Below, in pieces: positions 1 through 8,054 of a DNA stretch of 64,000 nt. Every line of letters starts with the position of its first letter. The first letter of the stretch is position 1. The notes below the pieces were generated by a model. It saw nothing but the letters and a program-made list of their open reading frames with translations, was not told the origin of the DNA and did not search any database. This DNA is from UBA1181 sp963654355 (lineage in GTDB: Bacteria > Bacteroidota > Bacteroidia > Bacteroidales > Paludibacteraceae), in the NCBI GenBank assembly GCA_963654355.1, contig CAVKBM010000001.1:166223-230222 (forward strand), read 5' to 3'. Both the position numbers and the translations under genes were made by a program.

Positions 1-1
1 G

Positions 2-865
2 GCAGAAATGCGTAAACAACAATCAATATCGCTGCAGAAGACAAAGAGCGATATCCAGATGCGCCGCGATGAAATTAAATTGATTAAGCAGAAGACGGAG
101 GTTTTGTTAAAACAGCAGGAGCAAGAGAAGGCATACGCTGTGCGTCAGAAGCAACAGAAAAGCAATTTAGTGGAGTCGTTGAGGCTTCATGAGAAAGAGT
201 TGAAAACGGAGCTGCGCAATCAACAGATATCGGCAGATAATCTGAATCAGAAGATTCAAGACATCATCGCAAGACAAGCGGCGGCGGCAGCCGAACGTCA
301 ACGAAAATTAGCCGCACAGAAGGCTGCTTCAGCAAAAAAAAGTGGCGCAAGTTCTACAACTACGAAAAAAACGACGATCAATAGTAATACGACTGACACA
401 AAATCAAGTGTGTCATCTTCTTATGCTATGACAAATGAAGAGAGGGTGATAGCAGGGGGATTCGCCAAGAACAAGGGTTTGTTGATGTGGCCTGTAAAGG
501 GGACTATCGTGGGTAAGTATGGAAAACAGCCCCATCCTGTACTGAAAGATGTAACCATCAGTAACAAGGGAGTTTATATTTCGGCGGTGCCTGGGTCAAA
601 GGCATCGGTAGTTTATGATGGTACGGTTTCGCAATGCTTCTCCGTGCCGGGAGGTAACAATGCGGTGATTGTAAGACACGGAAATTACCTAACGGTGTAT
701 GCCAATCTTACTGATCTATATGTCAAAAATGGACAAAATATAAAAAGAGGGATGCCGATAGGTAAGATCTATCAGGAGACTGATAACAGAAATAAAACCA
801 CGCTATTCTTTCAAGTTTGGCAAGAAAAGACGCTGCTTAATCCACAAGTTTGGCTTCACAAGTAG
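2..865 (+). CDS. EnvC-like murein hydrolase activator (degenerate LytM/M23 domain), 5'-truncated by window edge
   Basis: The frame is open to the left edge, so only the C-terminal ~288 residues are visible. The first ~110 residues are a charged, Gln/Lys/Glu-rich coiled coil, followed by a Ser/Thr-rich linker and a C-terminal LytM (peptidase M23) fold of about 125 residues starting near LMWPVKGTIVGKYG. This coiled-coil plus LytM layout is that of EnvC, a periplasmic factor that activates cell-division amidases. The zinc-ligand positions look degenerate: the final His-containing motif of active LytM enzymes reads FFQVWQ here, so I infer an activator and not an active endopeptidase. The next gene starts 15 bases downstream, suggesting co-transcription. 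A signal peptide cannot be judged because the start is missing. Confidence 0.8.
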   Translation, partial: AEMRKQQSISLQKTKSDIQMRRDEIKLIKQKTEVLLKQQEQEKAYAVRQKQQKSNLVESLRLHEKELKTELRNQQISADNLNQKIQDIIARQAAAAAERQRKLAAQKAASAKKSGASSTTTKKTTINSNTTDTKSSVSSSYAMTNEERVIAGGFAKNKGLLMWPVKGTIVGKYGKQPHPVLKDVTISNKGVYISAVPGSKASVVYDGTVSQCFSVPGGNNAVIVRHGNYLTVYANLTDLYVKNGQNIKRGMPIGKIYQETDNRNKTTLFFQVWQEKTLLNPQVWLHK

Positions 866-880
866 AAAAAAGTAAGTATT

Positions 881-1858
881 ATGAATATCAATGACGAAAA
901 AAACTCTGTGCAAGAAATCAATATTATTGATTTACTGCAGATTATCGTGAAAGGAATTTGGTCGCTCATCAAAAAGATTGGTTCGTGTTTCGGTTGGTTG
1001 GGACGTCTTGCCTATCAACAGAGGATTATTGTTGGACTGTGTACGCTTATTGGTGTTGGTGTTGGTGTATATTTTTCTTTACATAAGGTTTATCGTGGTG
1101 AGGTTGAAATAAAAATCAACTTAAATGATGCTTATTTTTACAAGAATGTAATTGACCCGTTGTATAGTCAGTGTAGATACCGGGACTATGACAAGATTGC
1201 AAGTGATTTTGGTATTTCTGTTGACGAAGCGCGTAAAATTGCGAGTGTAAAAGCGTATTATTATATCGACTACTTAGGAGATGGAACTCCCAATGAGATT
1301 AACTACAAAGAAACATTTGATGGCTCAGATACGACAGATGTGATTATGTCGGATCGACTTCGTCTTGTAGTTGATTGCTTGGATAAGGATTTGTTGAGTA
1401 GGATGGATTCTTGCTTTAATCATTTCTTTTCACAAAATCCTCAGATAGTAAGGGAAAATGATTTATCAAAAGCGATGTTGAACGAGCGTATCAACGCTGT
1501 AACGAAAGAAATAGCAGTATTAGACTCTTTGCGAAGAAAAGAATATTTTCAGCGTAAGGAACATGTGAATTTGTCAACCGACAAGATGGTATTGGTAGAG
1601 AGAGAGATTAAGCTTTATCACCCAGAGATTTTGGCTCTTGAGTCTGAAAGATATTCGTTGATAAAATTGAGAAACACTTTCGATAATGGTGTCGTTTTCA
1701 ATTCAAGATTTGAAGTCAATCCTCGTCCATTGAATCGAAGATTGGTTGTCATTCCTAAATATGCAGTTATTGGATTTATTGGAGGATTATTTCTCGCAGG
1801 TTTGTTCTATGGCAGAAAGAGAATCTATGGCTATCTAAAAAAACCGTTAAACGAATAG
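881..1858 (+). CDS. Wzz/chain-length-determinant-like inner-membrane protein
   Basis: This 325-residue protein has the topology of polysaccharide co-polymerases: an N-terminal cytoplasmic stretch, a transmembrane helix at about residues 49-67, a large periplasmic region with a helical charged segment (about 190-270), and a second transmembrane helix at about 294-312 followed by a basic tail. Wzz proteins set chain length during O-antigen or exopolysaccharide assembly. The classical Pro-rich motif before the second helix is only weakly suggested (NPRPLNRR). No glycosyltransferase genes are adjacent; the polysaccharide genes of this window lie more than 40 kb away. The gene sits between the EnvC-like gene and the SpmAB-like gene on the same strand with short gaps. 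The family call rests mainly on topology, and the substrate is unknown. Confidence 0.55.
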   Translation: MNINDEKNSVQEINIIDLLQIIVKGIWSLIKKIGSCFGWLGRLAYQQRIIVGLCTLIGVGVGVYFSLHKVYRGEVEIKINLNDAYFYKNVIDPLYSQCRYRDYDKIASDFGISVDEARKIASVKAYYYIDYLGDGTPNEINYKETFDGSDTTDVIMSDRLRLVVDCLDKDLLSRMDSCFNHFFSQNPQIVRENDLSKAMLNERINAVTKEIAVLDSLRRKEYFQRKEHVNLSTDKMVLVEREIKLYHPEILALESERYSLIKLRNTFDNGVVFNSRFEVNPRPLNRRLVVIPKYAVIGFIGGLFLAGLFYGRKRIYGYLKKPLNE

Positions 1859-1894
1859 TCCTCTGTTGGTTAGAAGACAATAGTAATTAAGGAG

Positions 1895-3130
1895 ATGGTG
1901 TTGAATTATATATGGGTAGGATTTTTTATCTTGGCGATGATTGTCGCTGTGATACAGTTCTTCTTCTTCCATGACTTTGGTGTCTTCGAACGTATTGTGA
2001 ACAGCACATTTGAAATGTCGAAATTTGCTGTGATAGATATTGCTCTGCCTCTTTCTGGTGTGATGATTCTTTGGTTGGGATTGATGAACATTGGAGAGCG
2101 TGCGGGTGCGATTTCTTTCCTGTCTCATATCATTCAGCCTTTCTTCTCAAAACTCTTCCCCGAAATTCCTAAGGACCATCCTGCGAGTGGCCATTTGGTT
2201 ATGAACTTTGCTGCCAATATGTTAGGATTGGATAATGCAGCTACACCTATTGGACTAAAGGCGATGAACAGTCTGCAAGAGTTGAATCCGAAGAAGGAGG
2301 AAGCATCGAATGCGCAGATTATGTTTCTTGCGCTCAACACTTCTGGATTGACCATCATCCCCGTAACCATTTTGGCGCAGCGTGCAATAATGGGTGCCTC
2401 CAATCCAACAGATATCTTTGTGCCATTGCTGGTGTCTACTTTTTTTTCCACCATTACGGCTATTCTTTATGTGGGTATTCGTCAGCGATTAAATATCTGG
2501 AATAAGGTCGTGGTGGGTTGGATTTTAGGTTTGGCTTCCCTAATCATGTTGTTGGTATACGGATTTTCAAGGTTGGACAGTGAAACGGCTTTTTTGGTAT
2601 CAAAGATAGGAGGTAATTTTTTGCTTTTTCTCATTATTATGATGTTTGTAGCAGTGGGCGCAATTAAGCGAATCAACGTCTATGAGGCTTTCATTGATGG
2701 AGCAAAAACTGGGTTTGAGACTTCTGTGAAGATTCTTCCGTATCTCGTGGGTATGTTGGTGGGTATTGGCGTTTTTAGAGCGTCTGGTGCAATGGACATG
2801 TTTGTAAGTGTTTTGCAGTATGTCTTCTCCTTTGTTTTTTCGGACACACGGTTTGTAGATGCTTTGCCCACTGCGTTGATGAAGCCTCTGAGCGGAAGTG
2901 GTGCTAAGGCTATGATGGTTGAGGCTATGAAGACGTATGGAGCTGATTCATTTGTAGGAAGGCTTTCTTGTCTCTTCCAAGGAGCCGCCGACACTACTTT
3001 TTATATCATTGCACTCTATTTTGGTTCGGTAGGAATTAAAAAGACAAGATATGCTGTAACGGCAGGATTGGTAGCCGATTTTGGTGGAGTCGTTACGTCT
3101 ATTATCATAGCGTATATATTTTTTGGATAA
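1895..3130 (+). CDS. Fused SpmA/SpmB-like nucleoside-recognition (Gate) domain membrane protein
   Basis: This 411-residue polytopic membrane protein carries two consecutive Gate (nucleoside recognition) domains. The first half corresponds to SpmA, with the conserved segment NMLGLDNAATPIGLKAM at about residues 108-125. The second half corresponds to SpmB, with ALPTALMKPLSGSGAKAMM near residue 325. In Firmicutes the two are separate spore-maturation genes; in non-sporulating Bacteroidota they are commonly fused, and their role is unknown (a transporter is often assumed). AAGGAG lies directly before the ATG, an unusually close spacing. The stop is followed by a small hairpin and then a T-run terminator at 3173-3216. 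Confidence 0.85.
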   Translation: MVLNYIWVGFFILAMIVAVIQFFFFHDFGVFERIVNSTFEMSKFAVIDIALPLSGVMILWLGLMNIGERAGAISFLSHIIQPFFSKLFPEIPKDHPASGHLVMNFAANMLGLDNAATPIGLKAMNSLQELNPKKEEASNAQIMFLALNTSGLTIIPVTILAQRAIMGASNPTDIFVPLLVSTFFSTITAILYVGIRQRLNIWNKVVVGWILGLASLIMLLVYGFSRLDSETAFLVSKIGGNFLLFLIIMMFVAVGAIKRINVYEAFIDGAKTGFETSVKILPYLVGMLVGIGVFRASGAMDMFVSVLQYVFSFVFSDTRFVDALPTALMKPLSGSGAKAMMVEAMKTYGADSFVGRLSCLFQGAADTTFYIIALYFGSVGIKKTRYAVTAGLVADFGGVVTSIIIAYIFFG

Positions 3131-3172
3131 TAAGAACGAAAAAGGATTCGTTCCTATTTACCTTTGATTTAG

Positions 3173-3216
3173 AAAAGTGTTGGATAAAAATTTAAATTTC
3201 GTCAACACTTTTTTTT
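3173..3216 (+). terminator. Rho-independent terminator after the SpmAB-like gene
   Basis: Inverted repeat AAAAGTGTTG (3173-3182) and CAACACTTTT (3203-3212) with a 20-base loop, running into a T tract to 3216. It ends the upstream operon and lies just before the promoter of the CotH gene. Confidence 0.7.
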
Positions 3217-3220
3217 AGTT

Positions 3221-3228
3221 TACATTTG
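3221..3228 (+). promoter_or_regulatory. Probable Bacteroidota -7 element before the CotH gene
   Basis: TACATTTG matches the Bacteroidota -7 consensus TAnnTTTG and lies 75 bases before the ATG, right after the terminator. I see no clear -33 TTG at the right distance. Confidence 0.45.
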
Positions 3229-3303
3229 CATCTTGATATTCGTAAACTAACGTCTCTTCTTTAAGGTCTTTAGAAAGGATATAATAAGTAGAAAAAGTAT
3301 AGT

Positions 3304-6300
3304 ATGGGAAAACTGAGAAGAATATTTTGGGTCGGTGCGTTTTCTATAGTTGCGCAGTTTGGCTATTCTGCTGTCTCGATTAATGAGGTGATGCCATGCA
3401 ACATCTCAACTTATATGGACGAGGCGAACACATATAATTTTTTAGGTTATGTGGAGTTTTATAACTCTGGTAGTTCATCAGTTGATTTGAACGGCTATAA
3501 GCTGGTTCACGAGAAGAGAACCAGCAAGGGTGTGTATTCGCCTAAGTGGACGTGGACAATCAATGAATCAATTGTAGTGCCTGCGAATGGCTATAAGTTG
3601 ATCTTCTTTGACGAGAGTACGATTTCAGGTCATTCTCCCTATAAGTTGGATTCTGACGGAGGAAATCTATTCCTTTATAATGCAAGTGGCACTCAGGTCT
3701 CAACGTTGACATTCCCTCCTATGCAGGTGCATGTGGCATACGGACCAGACGGGTATATGGAACCAACACCCTTGTCGAAAAACTCAACGGGGTTTGCTAA
3801 TCTGACGGACAATCGTGTTGCCAAACCTACTTTTTCAGGAGTAACTCCAGGTATTGTCTCGGCATCTGGTTCGTTGACCATCTCGACAACGACTTCGGGG
3901 GCGACTATCTACTATACAACTGATGGAACGGAGCCAAGCACTTCCTCTACTAAGTACACGTCGGCGATAAAACTCTCTTCGAACACTGTGATTCGTGCAA
4001 AGGCGTATGCCAATGGCTATCTTTCAAGTGATATCGCTACGGCTTCATTTATCTTCTCCGATAAAAAACACTCAAGTTGTAGTGGTTTCACCCTGCCTAT
4101 CATCTCGCTGGCAATGGATGACAAATGGATGAATGACGATACCTATGGAATTTGTGTAAAAGGTACGAATGGAGCTGCGATAACTTCGTCTTGTTTAGGT
4201 ACGGGCAATGCCAATTTCATGCAAGATTGGAAACGTCCTGTTTCGTTCGAGTACATTGTGGATGGTGCTCAGGTAATATCTCATGAGGCTGAGGTCGCTG
4301 TGATGGGTGGATGCTCTCGTGGATATGACGTAAAATCTTTTAAATTGAAGGCAGGTAAGAAATTGGGGTCTGGGAATGAAATCCTCGATTATACTTTCTT
4401 TGCAGACAAAGCAAACAATGAATATAAGAGTATACATATCCGTAATGGAGGAAATGCGTACGACCCACAATGGGTGCGCTGTCGAGATGGCTATATGACT
4501 TCATTGGCCAAGATGATGGCGGTAGACTATCAGGCTTATCAACCTGTTGCTTATTATATCAATGGTGAATACAAAGGGTTAATGGGATTACGAGAACGTA
4601 GCAATGCCGATTTTGTTGAGGCAAACTATGGGATTGACGAAGAAAACATAGATGTGCTAAAGCTCACGAATGTCAATAAGGTTGAGGCGACATCAGGTGA
4701 TGCTTCTGCCTATAATGCTATGATTTCATTCTGTGAGTCAGCTTCTCCGTCGGCAGCTAATTACTATGAGACGATGGCTACGTACATAGATATGAATGAG
4801 TACATCGATTACAATATTTACGAGCATTTCATTGTCAATACCGATTGGCCAGGCAACAACTGCAAGTTGTGGAGAGAGAAAGATAACGGACGTTTCCGTT
4901 GGATAATTTTCGATAGTGATTTTGGTTTAGGTCTCTATGATTCGTACGCAACGAACTATTGTGATGTAACAATGAATTCCATTGAGTGGTGTACGGGTAC
5001 GGGTTCGAAGGTCAATTGGGCGAATGGTTCAAAATCGGGTACTTCGTATGTGTTTGACAGTGAGTCTGCGTGGAAGACAACGCTTTTCAAACATTTGATG
5101 GAGAACGAGGTGTTCAAAGAGAAATTCTTGAATAGAAACTTGATTCATTTAGGTACAACTTTCACGAATGATAGGGTTCAGGCTGTTTGGGATTCTATTC
5201 TCGCTTTGGTGGAAAATGAGTATTGTGCTTCGTTTGACTATAACAACGATTTGTCTACTCTTTCAAAAGCGAATAGTATGATAGAGTTTGCGAAGGATCG
5301 CCCTTCGTATATGTATTCTTATTTGCAGAGTTATTATGGGTTGGGTGATTTGCTCAGCTTGGATTTCTCTGCCAATGTAGATGGTACGCACTTTATGATG
5401 AACGATGAGTTGGTCAACGCTTCCTCTTTCAGTGGAAAATATTTCGCTGGAAAGCAGTTGAAGTTGGAAGCAATAGCACCAGTCGGCTACAAGTTCAGCC
5501 ATTGGGATTTAGGAGATGGTACTGTGTCTACTTCTTTGCTGACCAACACTTCGCTTTGGAAATACTATTACCCTGAAACAGGATTTAGCAATACGAATTG
5601 GGCTGCTTCTTCTTATGATGATGAGAAATGGAGTGAGGGATACGGAAAGTTTGGATATGCAAGTTCGAATACGTCTTACAACACGGTGTTAGACTATGGT
5701 TCGGATAAATCTAATAAACCTATTACTGCTTATTTCAGAAATACGTTCAACCTTTCTTCTTTGTCTGGTTTGCAGTATCTTAATTTTAATATCGTGTACG
5801 ATGATGCCTTTATCATTTACATTAATGGGAAAGAGGTGAAACGTGCTAATATTAGCGGTGATGCTGTTTATTCAACTTTGGCAGACGACTATAAGAACGA
5901 TGAGGAGTTGTCGTTTAAACTGACAGCCACCGACTTGTCGGATGTCTTAGTAAGTGGTACGAATACAATCGCGGTAGAGATTCACCAGAACAGTGCTTCT
6001 TCATCTGATTTGACCTTTAAGATGACAGCAAGTGCAGCCTATGAAGGAGGAACGGTTGAAGGTTTGACAGAACCTATATTGATTACGACCTTGACAGAAG
6101 ACAAAACCATCAAGGCAAATTTTGAAAAGTTGACAAGTTGTCCAACCATAGACCTTTTGATTTCAGAAGTTGGTCCGTCTAATGATTCGACCACTTCTAT
6201 CGTTGATGAGTATGGAAAGCATCCAGATTGGTTTGAAATTTATAATAATGGAAATGACACTATCAACTTGGCAGGTTTCTATCTCACGGATAATCAGAAT

Positions 6301-6930
6301 AAACCGAAGAAGAGTCAGATACCATACGGATATAATGAGACAAAGTTGGCTCCAGGTGCGCACTTTGTTTTCTGGGCTGATAAAAAGCCATATAGAGGTT
6401 TCAATCATGTTAATTTCAAATTGTCAAATTCGGTGGAAGAGTCTACTGTTTATCTATACAATGGATGTGATTTGGACAACTATGTGGATGTCGCCATCTA
6501 CTCTCCTTTAGGTCAAAATGAGTCATACGGGCGCGAAGATGATAACAGTGACACTTGGGTTGTCTACAAACCTATTTGCGATAGTACAACGAGCGATGAG
6601 GTTATCTATTTGCCTACACCAGGAGAAGCTAATGGATCGTTGTCATTAAAATGTACGAAAGAGTCTTCTACAGACGAAGTCTTGAGTGTTGTAGATGAGA
6701 GGTTTGTACAGCTCTATCCAAATCCTGTCAACGATGTTTTGAACGTCATTGTCGGGGATGGAGAAAACAAGACGTTGGTGACAGTGTTTGACCAATTGGG
6801 CAGAAAATGGATTCAGACAACAGCGAATGGAAACTTTACTGTCAATGTTGAGAGTTGGCCTTCTGGAGTTTATAATCTGAATGTTGTGGTCGAAGGTGTA
6901 GGCTATAACAGACTCTTTATCAAGAAATAA
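3304..6930 (+). CDS. Secreted CotH-kinase-family protein with lamin-tail domains and T9SS type A sorting domain
   Basis: The protein has 1208 residues. Visible order: signal peptide (about 1-22); a lamin-tail-like domain (about 23-155); a chitobiase/HEX C-terminal-like Ig domain (about 175-250, TIYYTTDGTEPS); a CotH domain (about 265-680) with INGEYKGLMGLRER and the acidic FDSDFGLG motif of this atypical protein-kinase fold; a short repeat with GYKFSHWDLGDG; a jelly-roll-like region (about 755-900); a second lamin-tail domain (about 955-1085, LISEVGPSNDS, WFEIYNNG); and a C-terminal T9SS type A domain (about 1135-1208, YPNPVNDVLNV and SGVYNLNV). CotH kinases phosphorylate secreted proteins such as spore-coat CotB and CotG; related fused proteins are common in Bacteroidota with unknown targets. 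T9SS sorting implies export to the surface or outside. It is a single-gene unit with its own promoter. Confidence 0.88.
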   Translation: MGKLRRIFWVGAFSIVAQFGYSAVSINEVMPCNISTYMDEANTYNFLGYVEFYNSGSSSVDLNGYKLVHEKRTSKGVYSPKWTWTINESIVVPANGYKLIFFDESTISGHSPYKLDSDGGNLFLYNASGTQVSTLTFPPMQVHVAYGPDGYMEPTPLSKNSTGFANLTDNRVAKPTFSGVTPGIVSASGSLTISTTTSGATIYYTTDGTEPSTSSTKYTSAIKLSSNTVIRAKAYANGYLSSDIATASFIFSDKKHSSCSGFTLPIISLAMDDKWMNDDTYGICVKGTNGAAITSSCLGTGNANFMQDWKRPVSFEYIVDGAQVISHEAEVAVMGGCSRGYDVKSFKLKAGKKLGSGNEILDYTFFADKANNEYKSIHIRNGGNAYDPQWVRCRDGYMTSLAKMMAVDYQAYQPVAYYINGEYKGLMGLRERSNADFVEANYGIDEENIDVLKLTNVNKVEATSGDASAYNAMISFCESASPSAANYYETMATYIDMNEYIDYNIYEHFIVNTDWPGNNCKLWREKDNGRFRWIIFDSDFGLGLYDSYATNYCDVTMNSIEWCTGTGSKVNWANGSKSGTSYVFDSESAWKTTLFKHLMENEVFKEKFLNRNLIHLGTTFTNDRVQAVWDSILALVENEYCASFDYNNDLSTLSKANSMIEFAKDRPSYMYSYLQSYYGLGDLLSLDFSANVDGTHFMMNDELVNASSFSGKYFAGKQLKLEAIAPVGYKFSHWDLGDGTVSTSLLTNTSLWKYYYPETGFSNTNWAASSYDDEKWSEGYGKFGYASSNTSYNTVLDYGSDKSNKPITAYFRNTFNLSSLSGLQYLNFNIVYDDAFIIYINGKEVKRANISGDAVYSTLADDYKNDEELSFKLTATDLSDVLVSGTNTIAVEIHQNSASSSDLTFKMTASAAYEGGTVEGLTEPILITTLTEDKTIKANFEKLTSCPTIDLLISEVGPSNDSTTSIVDEYGKHPDWFEIYNNGNDTINLAGFYLTDNQNKPKKSQIPYGYNETKLAPGAHFVFWADKKPYRGFNHVNFKLSNSVEESTVYLYNGCDLDNYVDVAIYSPLGQNESYGREDDNSDTWVVYKPICDSTTSDEVIYLPTPGEANGSLSLKCTKESSTDEVLSVVDERFVQLYPNPVNDVLNVIVGDGENKTLVTVFDQLGRKWIQTTANGNFTVNVESWPSGVYNLNVVVEGVGYNRLFIKK

Positions 6931-6963
6931 CAATATGGTGTAAGGAAATATAGGAAAGGCGAT

Positions 6964-7917
6964 ATGAAGAAATTATTGATGGCATCCGACCTTGGAGATT
7001 TGAAAAAGGCGGTGCAAGAGGCTTTAGAGGTTAAGAAAGACCGCTACGCATACAAAAAATTGGGTGAGAATAAGACCTTGCTTTGCGTATTTTTCAATAA
7101 TAGTTTACGTACCAGACTGAGTACGCAGAAAGCTGGAATGAACTTGGGAATGAACACCATCGTTTTGGATGTCAACCAAGGAGCCTGGAAATTAGAGACA
7201 GAGCGTGGCGTTATCATGGATGGCGACAAGTCTGAGCACCTTTTGGAGGCTATTCCAGTGATGGCTCAGTTTTGTGATGTCATTGGAGTTCGTTCCTTTG
7301 CACGTTTTGAAAATAAGAAATTCGACTACGAGGAGACTATCCTCAATGAGTTTATCCAATATTCAGGGAAGCCTGTCTTCAGTATGGAGTCTGCCACTGT
7401 GCATCCATTGCAGGCTTTTGCCGATTTGATTACAATTGAAGAGCATAAAAAGGTGGCTCGTCCGAAGGTTGTCATGACGTGGGCTCCTCATCCAAAGTCT
7501 TTGCCACAGGCAGTGCCAAACTCATTTGCTGACTTTATGAACGAGGCAGATGTGGATTTCGTCATCACGCATCCCGAGGGCTACGAATTGGACGAAAAAT
7601 TTGTTCGTGGAGCAAAGGTGGTATATAATCAAGATGAAGCTTTAAAAGGCGCTGATTTTGTCTATGCGAAAAACTGGTCGGCTTATAAAGATCCTAATTA
7701 TGGAAAAATCTTAAGCAAGGATATGAGTTGGACTGTAAGCAAGGAGAAGATGGCGTTGACTAACAACGCATATTTTATGCATTGTCTTCCTGTAAGACGA
7801 AATATGATTGTTACCGACGATGTTATCGAGAGTCCACAATCTTTGGTTATTCCAGAAGCCGCTAACCGAGAAATTTCGGCTGAAACTGTAATTAAGAGAA
7901 TCTTGGAGTCTCTTTAA
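6964..7917 (+). CDS. argF': N-succinylornithine (or N-acetylornithine) carbamoyltransferase
   Basis: This cytosolic enzyme of 317 residues transfers the carbamoyl group of carbamoyl phosphate to an N-acylated ornithine, the route Bacteroidota use for arginine synthesis. Visible motifs include the carbamoyl-phosphate loop (SLRTRLST, near residues 47-54), HPLQAFADL and the late HCLPVRRN motif. The residue known to separate N-acetylornithine enzymes (Glu92 in Xanthomonas campestris) from N-succinylornithine enzymes (Pro90 in Bacteroides fragilis) appears to be Ser90 here (in DGDKSEH). Ser at this site is known to allow succinylornithine use in mutants of the acetyl enzyme, so I favour the succinyl substrate. 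No other arg genes are adjacent. A strong hairpin follows at 7973-8011. Confidence 0.9.
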   Translation: MKKLLMASDLGDLKKAVQEALEVKKDRYAYKKLGENKTLLCVFFNNSLRTRLSTQKAGMNLGMNTIVLDVNQGAWKLETERGVIMDGDKSEHLLEAIPVMAQFCDVIGVRSFARFENKKFDYEETILNEFIQYSGKPVFSMESATVHPLQAFADLITIEEHKKVARPKVVMTWAPHPKSLPQAVPNSFADFMNEADVDFVITHPEGYELDEKFVRGAKVVYNQDEALKGADFVYAKNWSAYKDPNYGKILSKDMSWTVSKEKMALTNNAYFMHCLPVRRNMIVTDDVIESPQSLVIPEAANREISAETVIKRILESL

Positions 7918-7972
7918 GAAAAGAGTGCTGTTTCTGTGATGAAATAGCGTGAAACAGTTATAGTTATACTGC

Positions 7973-8018
7973 AAAAAGTCGCTTTTTGATGTCAGTCAGA
8001 TGCGACTTTTTTTGTATA
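7973..8018 (+). terminator. Rho-independent terminator after the carbamoyltransferase
   Basis: Perfect 10-bp stem AAAAAGTCGC (7973-7982) and GCGACTTTTT (8002-8011) followed by further Ts. The A-rich 5' arm would also allow it to work on the minus strand. Confidence 0.75.
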
Positions 8019-8022
8019 TTTG
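8015..8022 (+). promoter_or_regulatory. Probable -7 promoter element for gyrB
   Basis: TATATTTG fits the Bacteroidota TAnnTTTG -7 consensus and lies 33 bases before the chosen gyrB ATG, overlapping the T-run of the upstream terminator. No convincing -33 TTG at normal spacing was found. Confidence 0.45.
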
Positions 8023-8054
8023 CTACTATAGTGAAAAAAGAACAAATAAAAATC

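Noticed and set aside
3134..3153. Hairpin GAACGAA...TTCGTTC after the SpmAB-like gene as terminator
   Set aside because: The stem is real but not followed by a T-run; the later hairpin at 3173-3212 is the better terminator.
7986..8054. Upstream in-frame ATG as the start of gyrB
   Set aside because: It would place the coding region over a terminator hairpin and promoter and add 23 residues not typical of GyrB.
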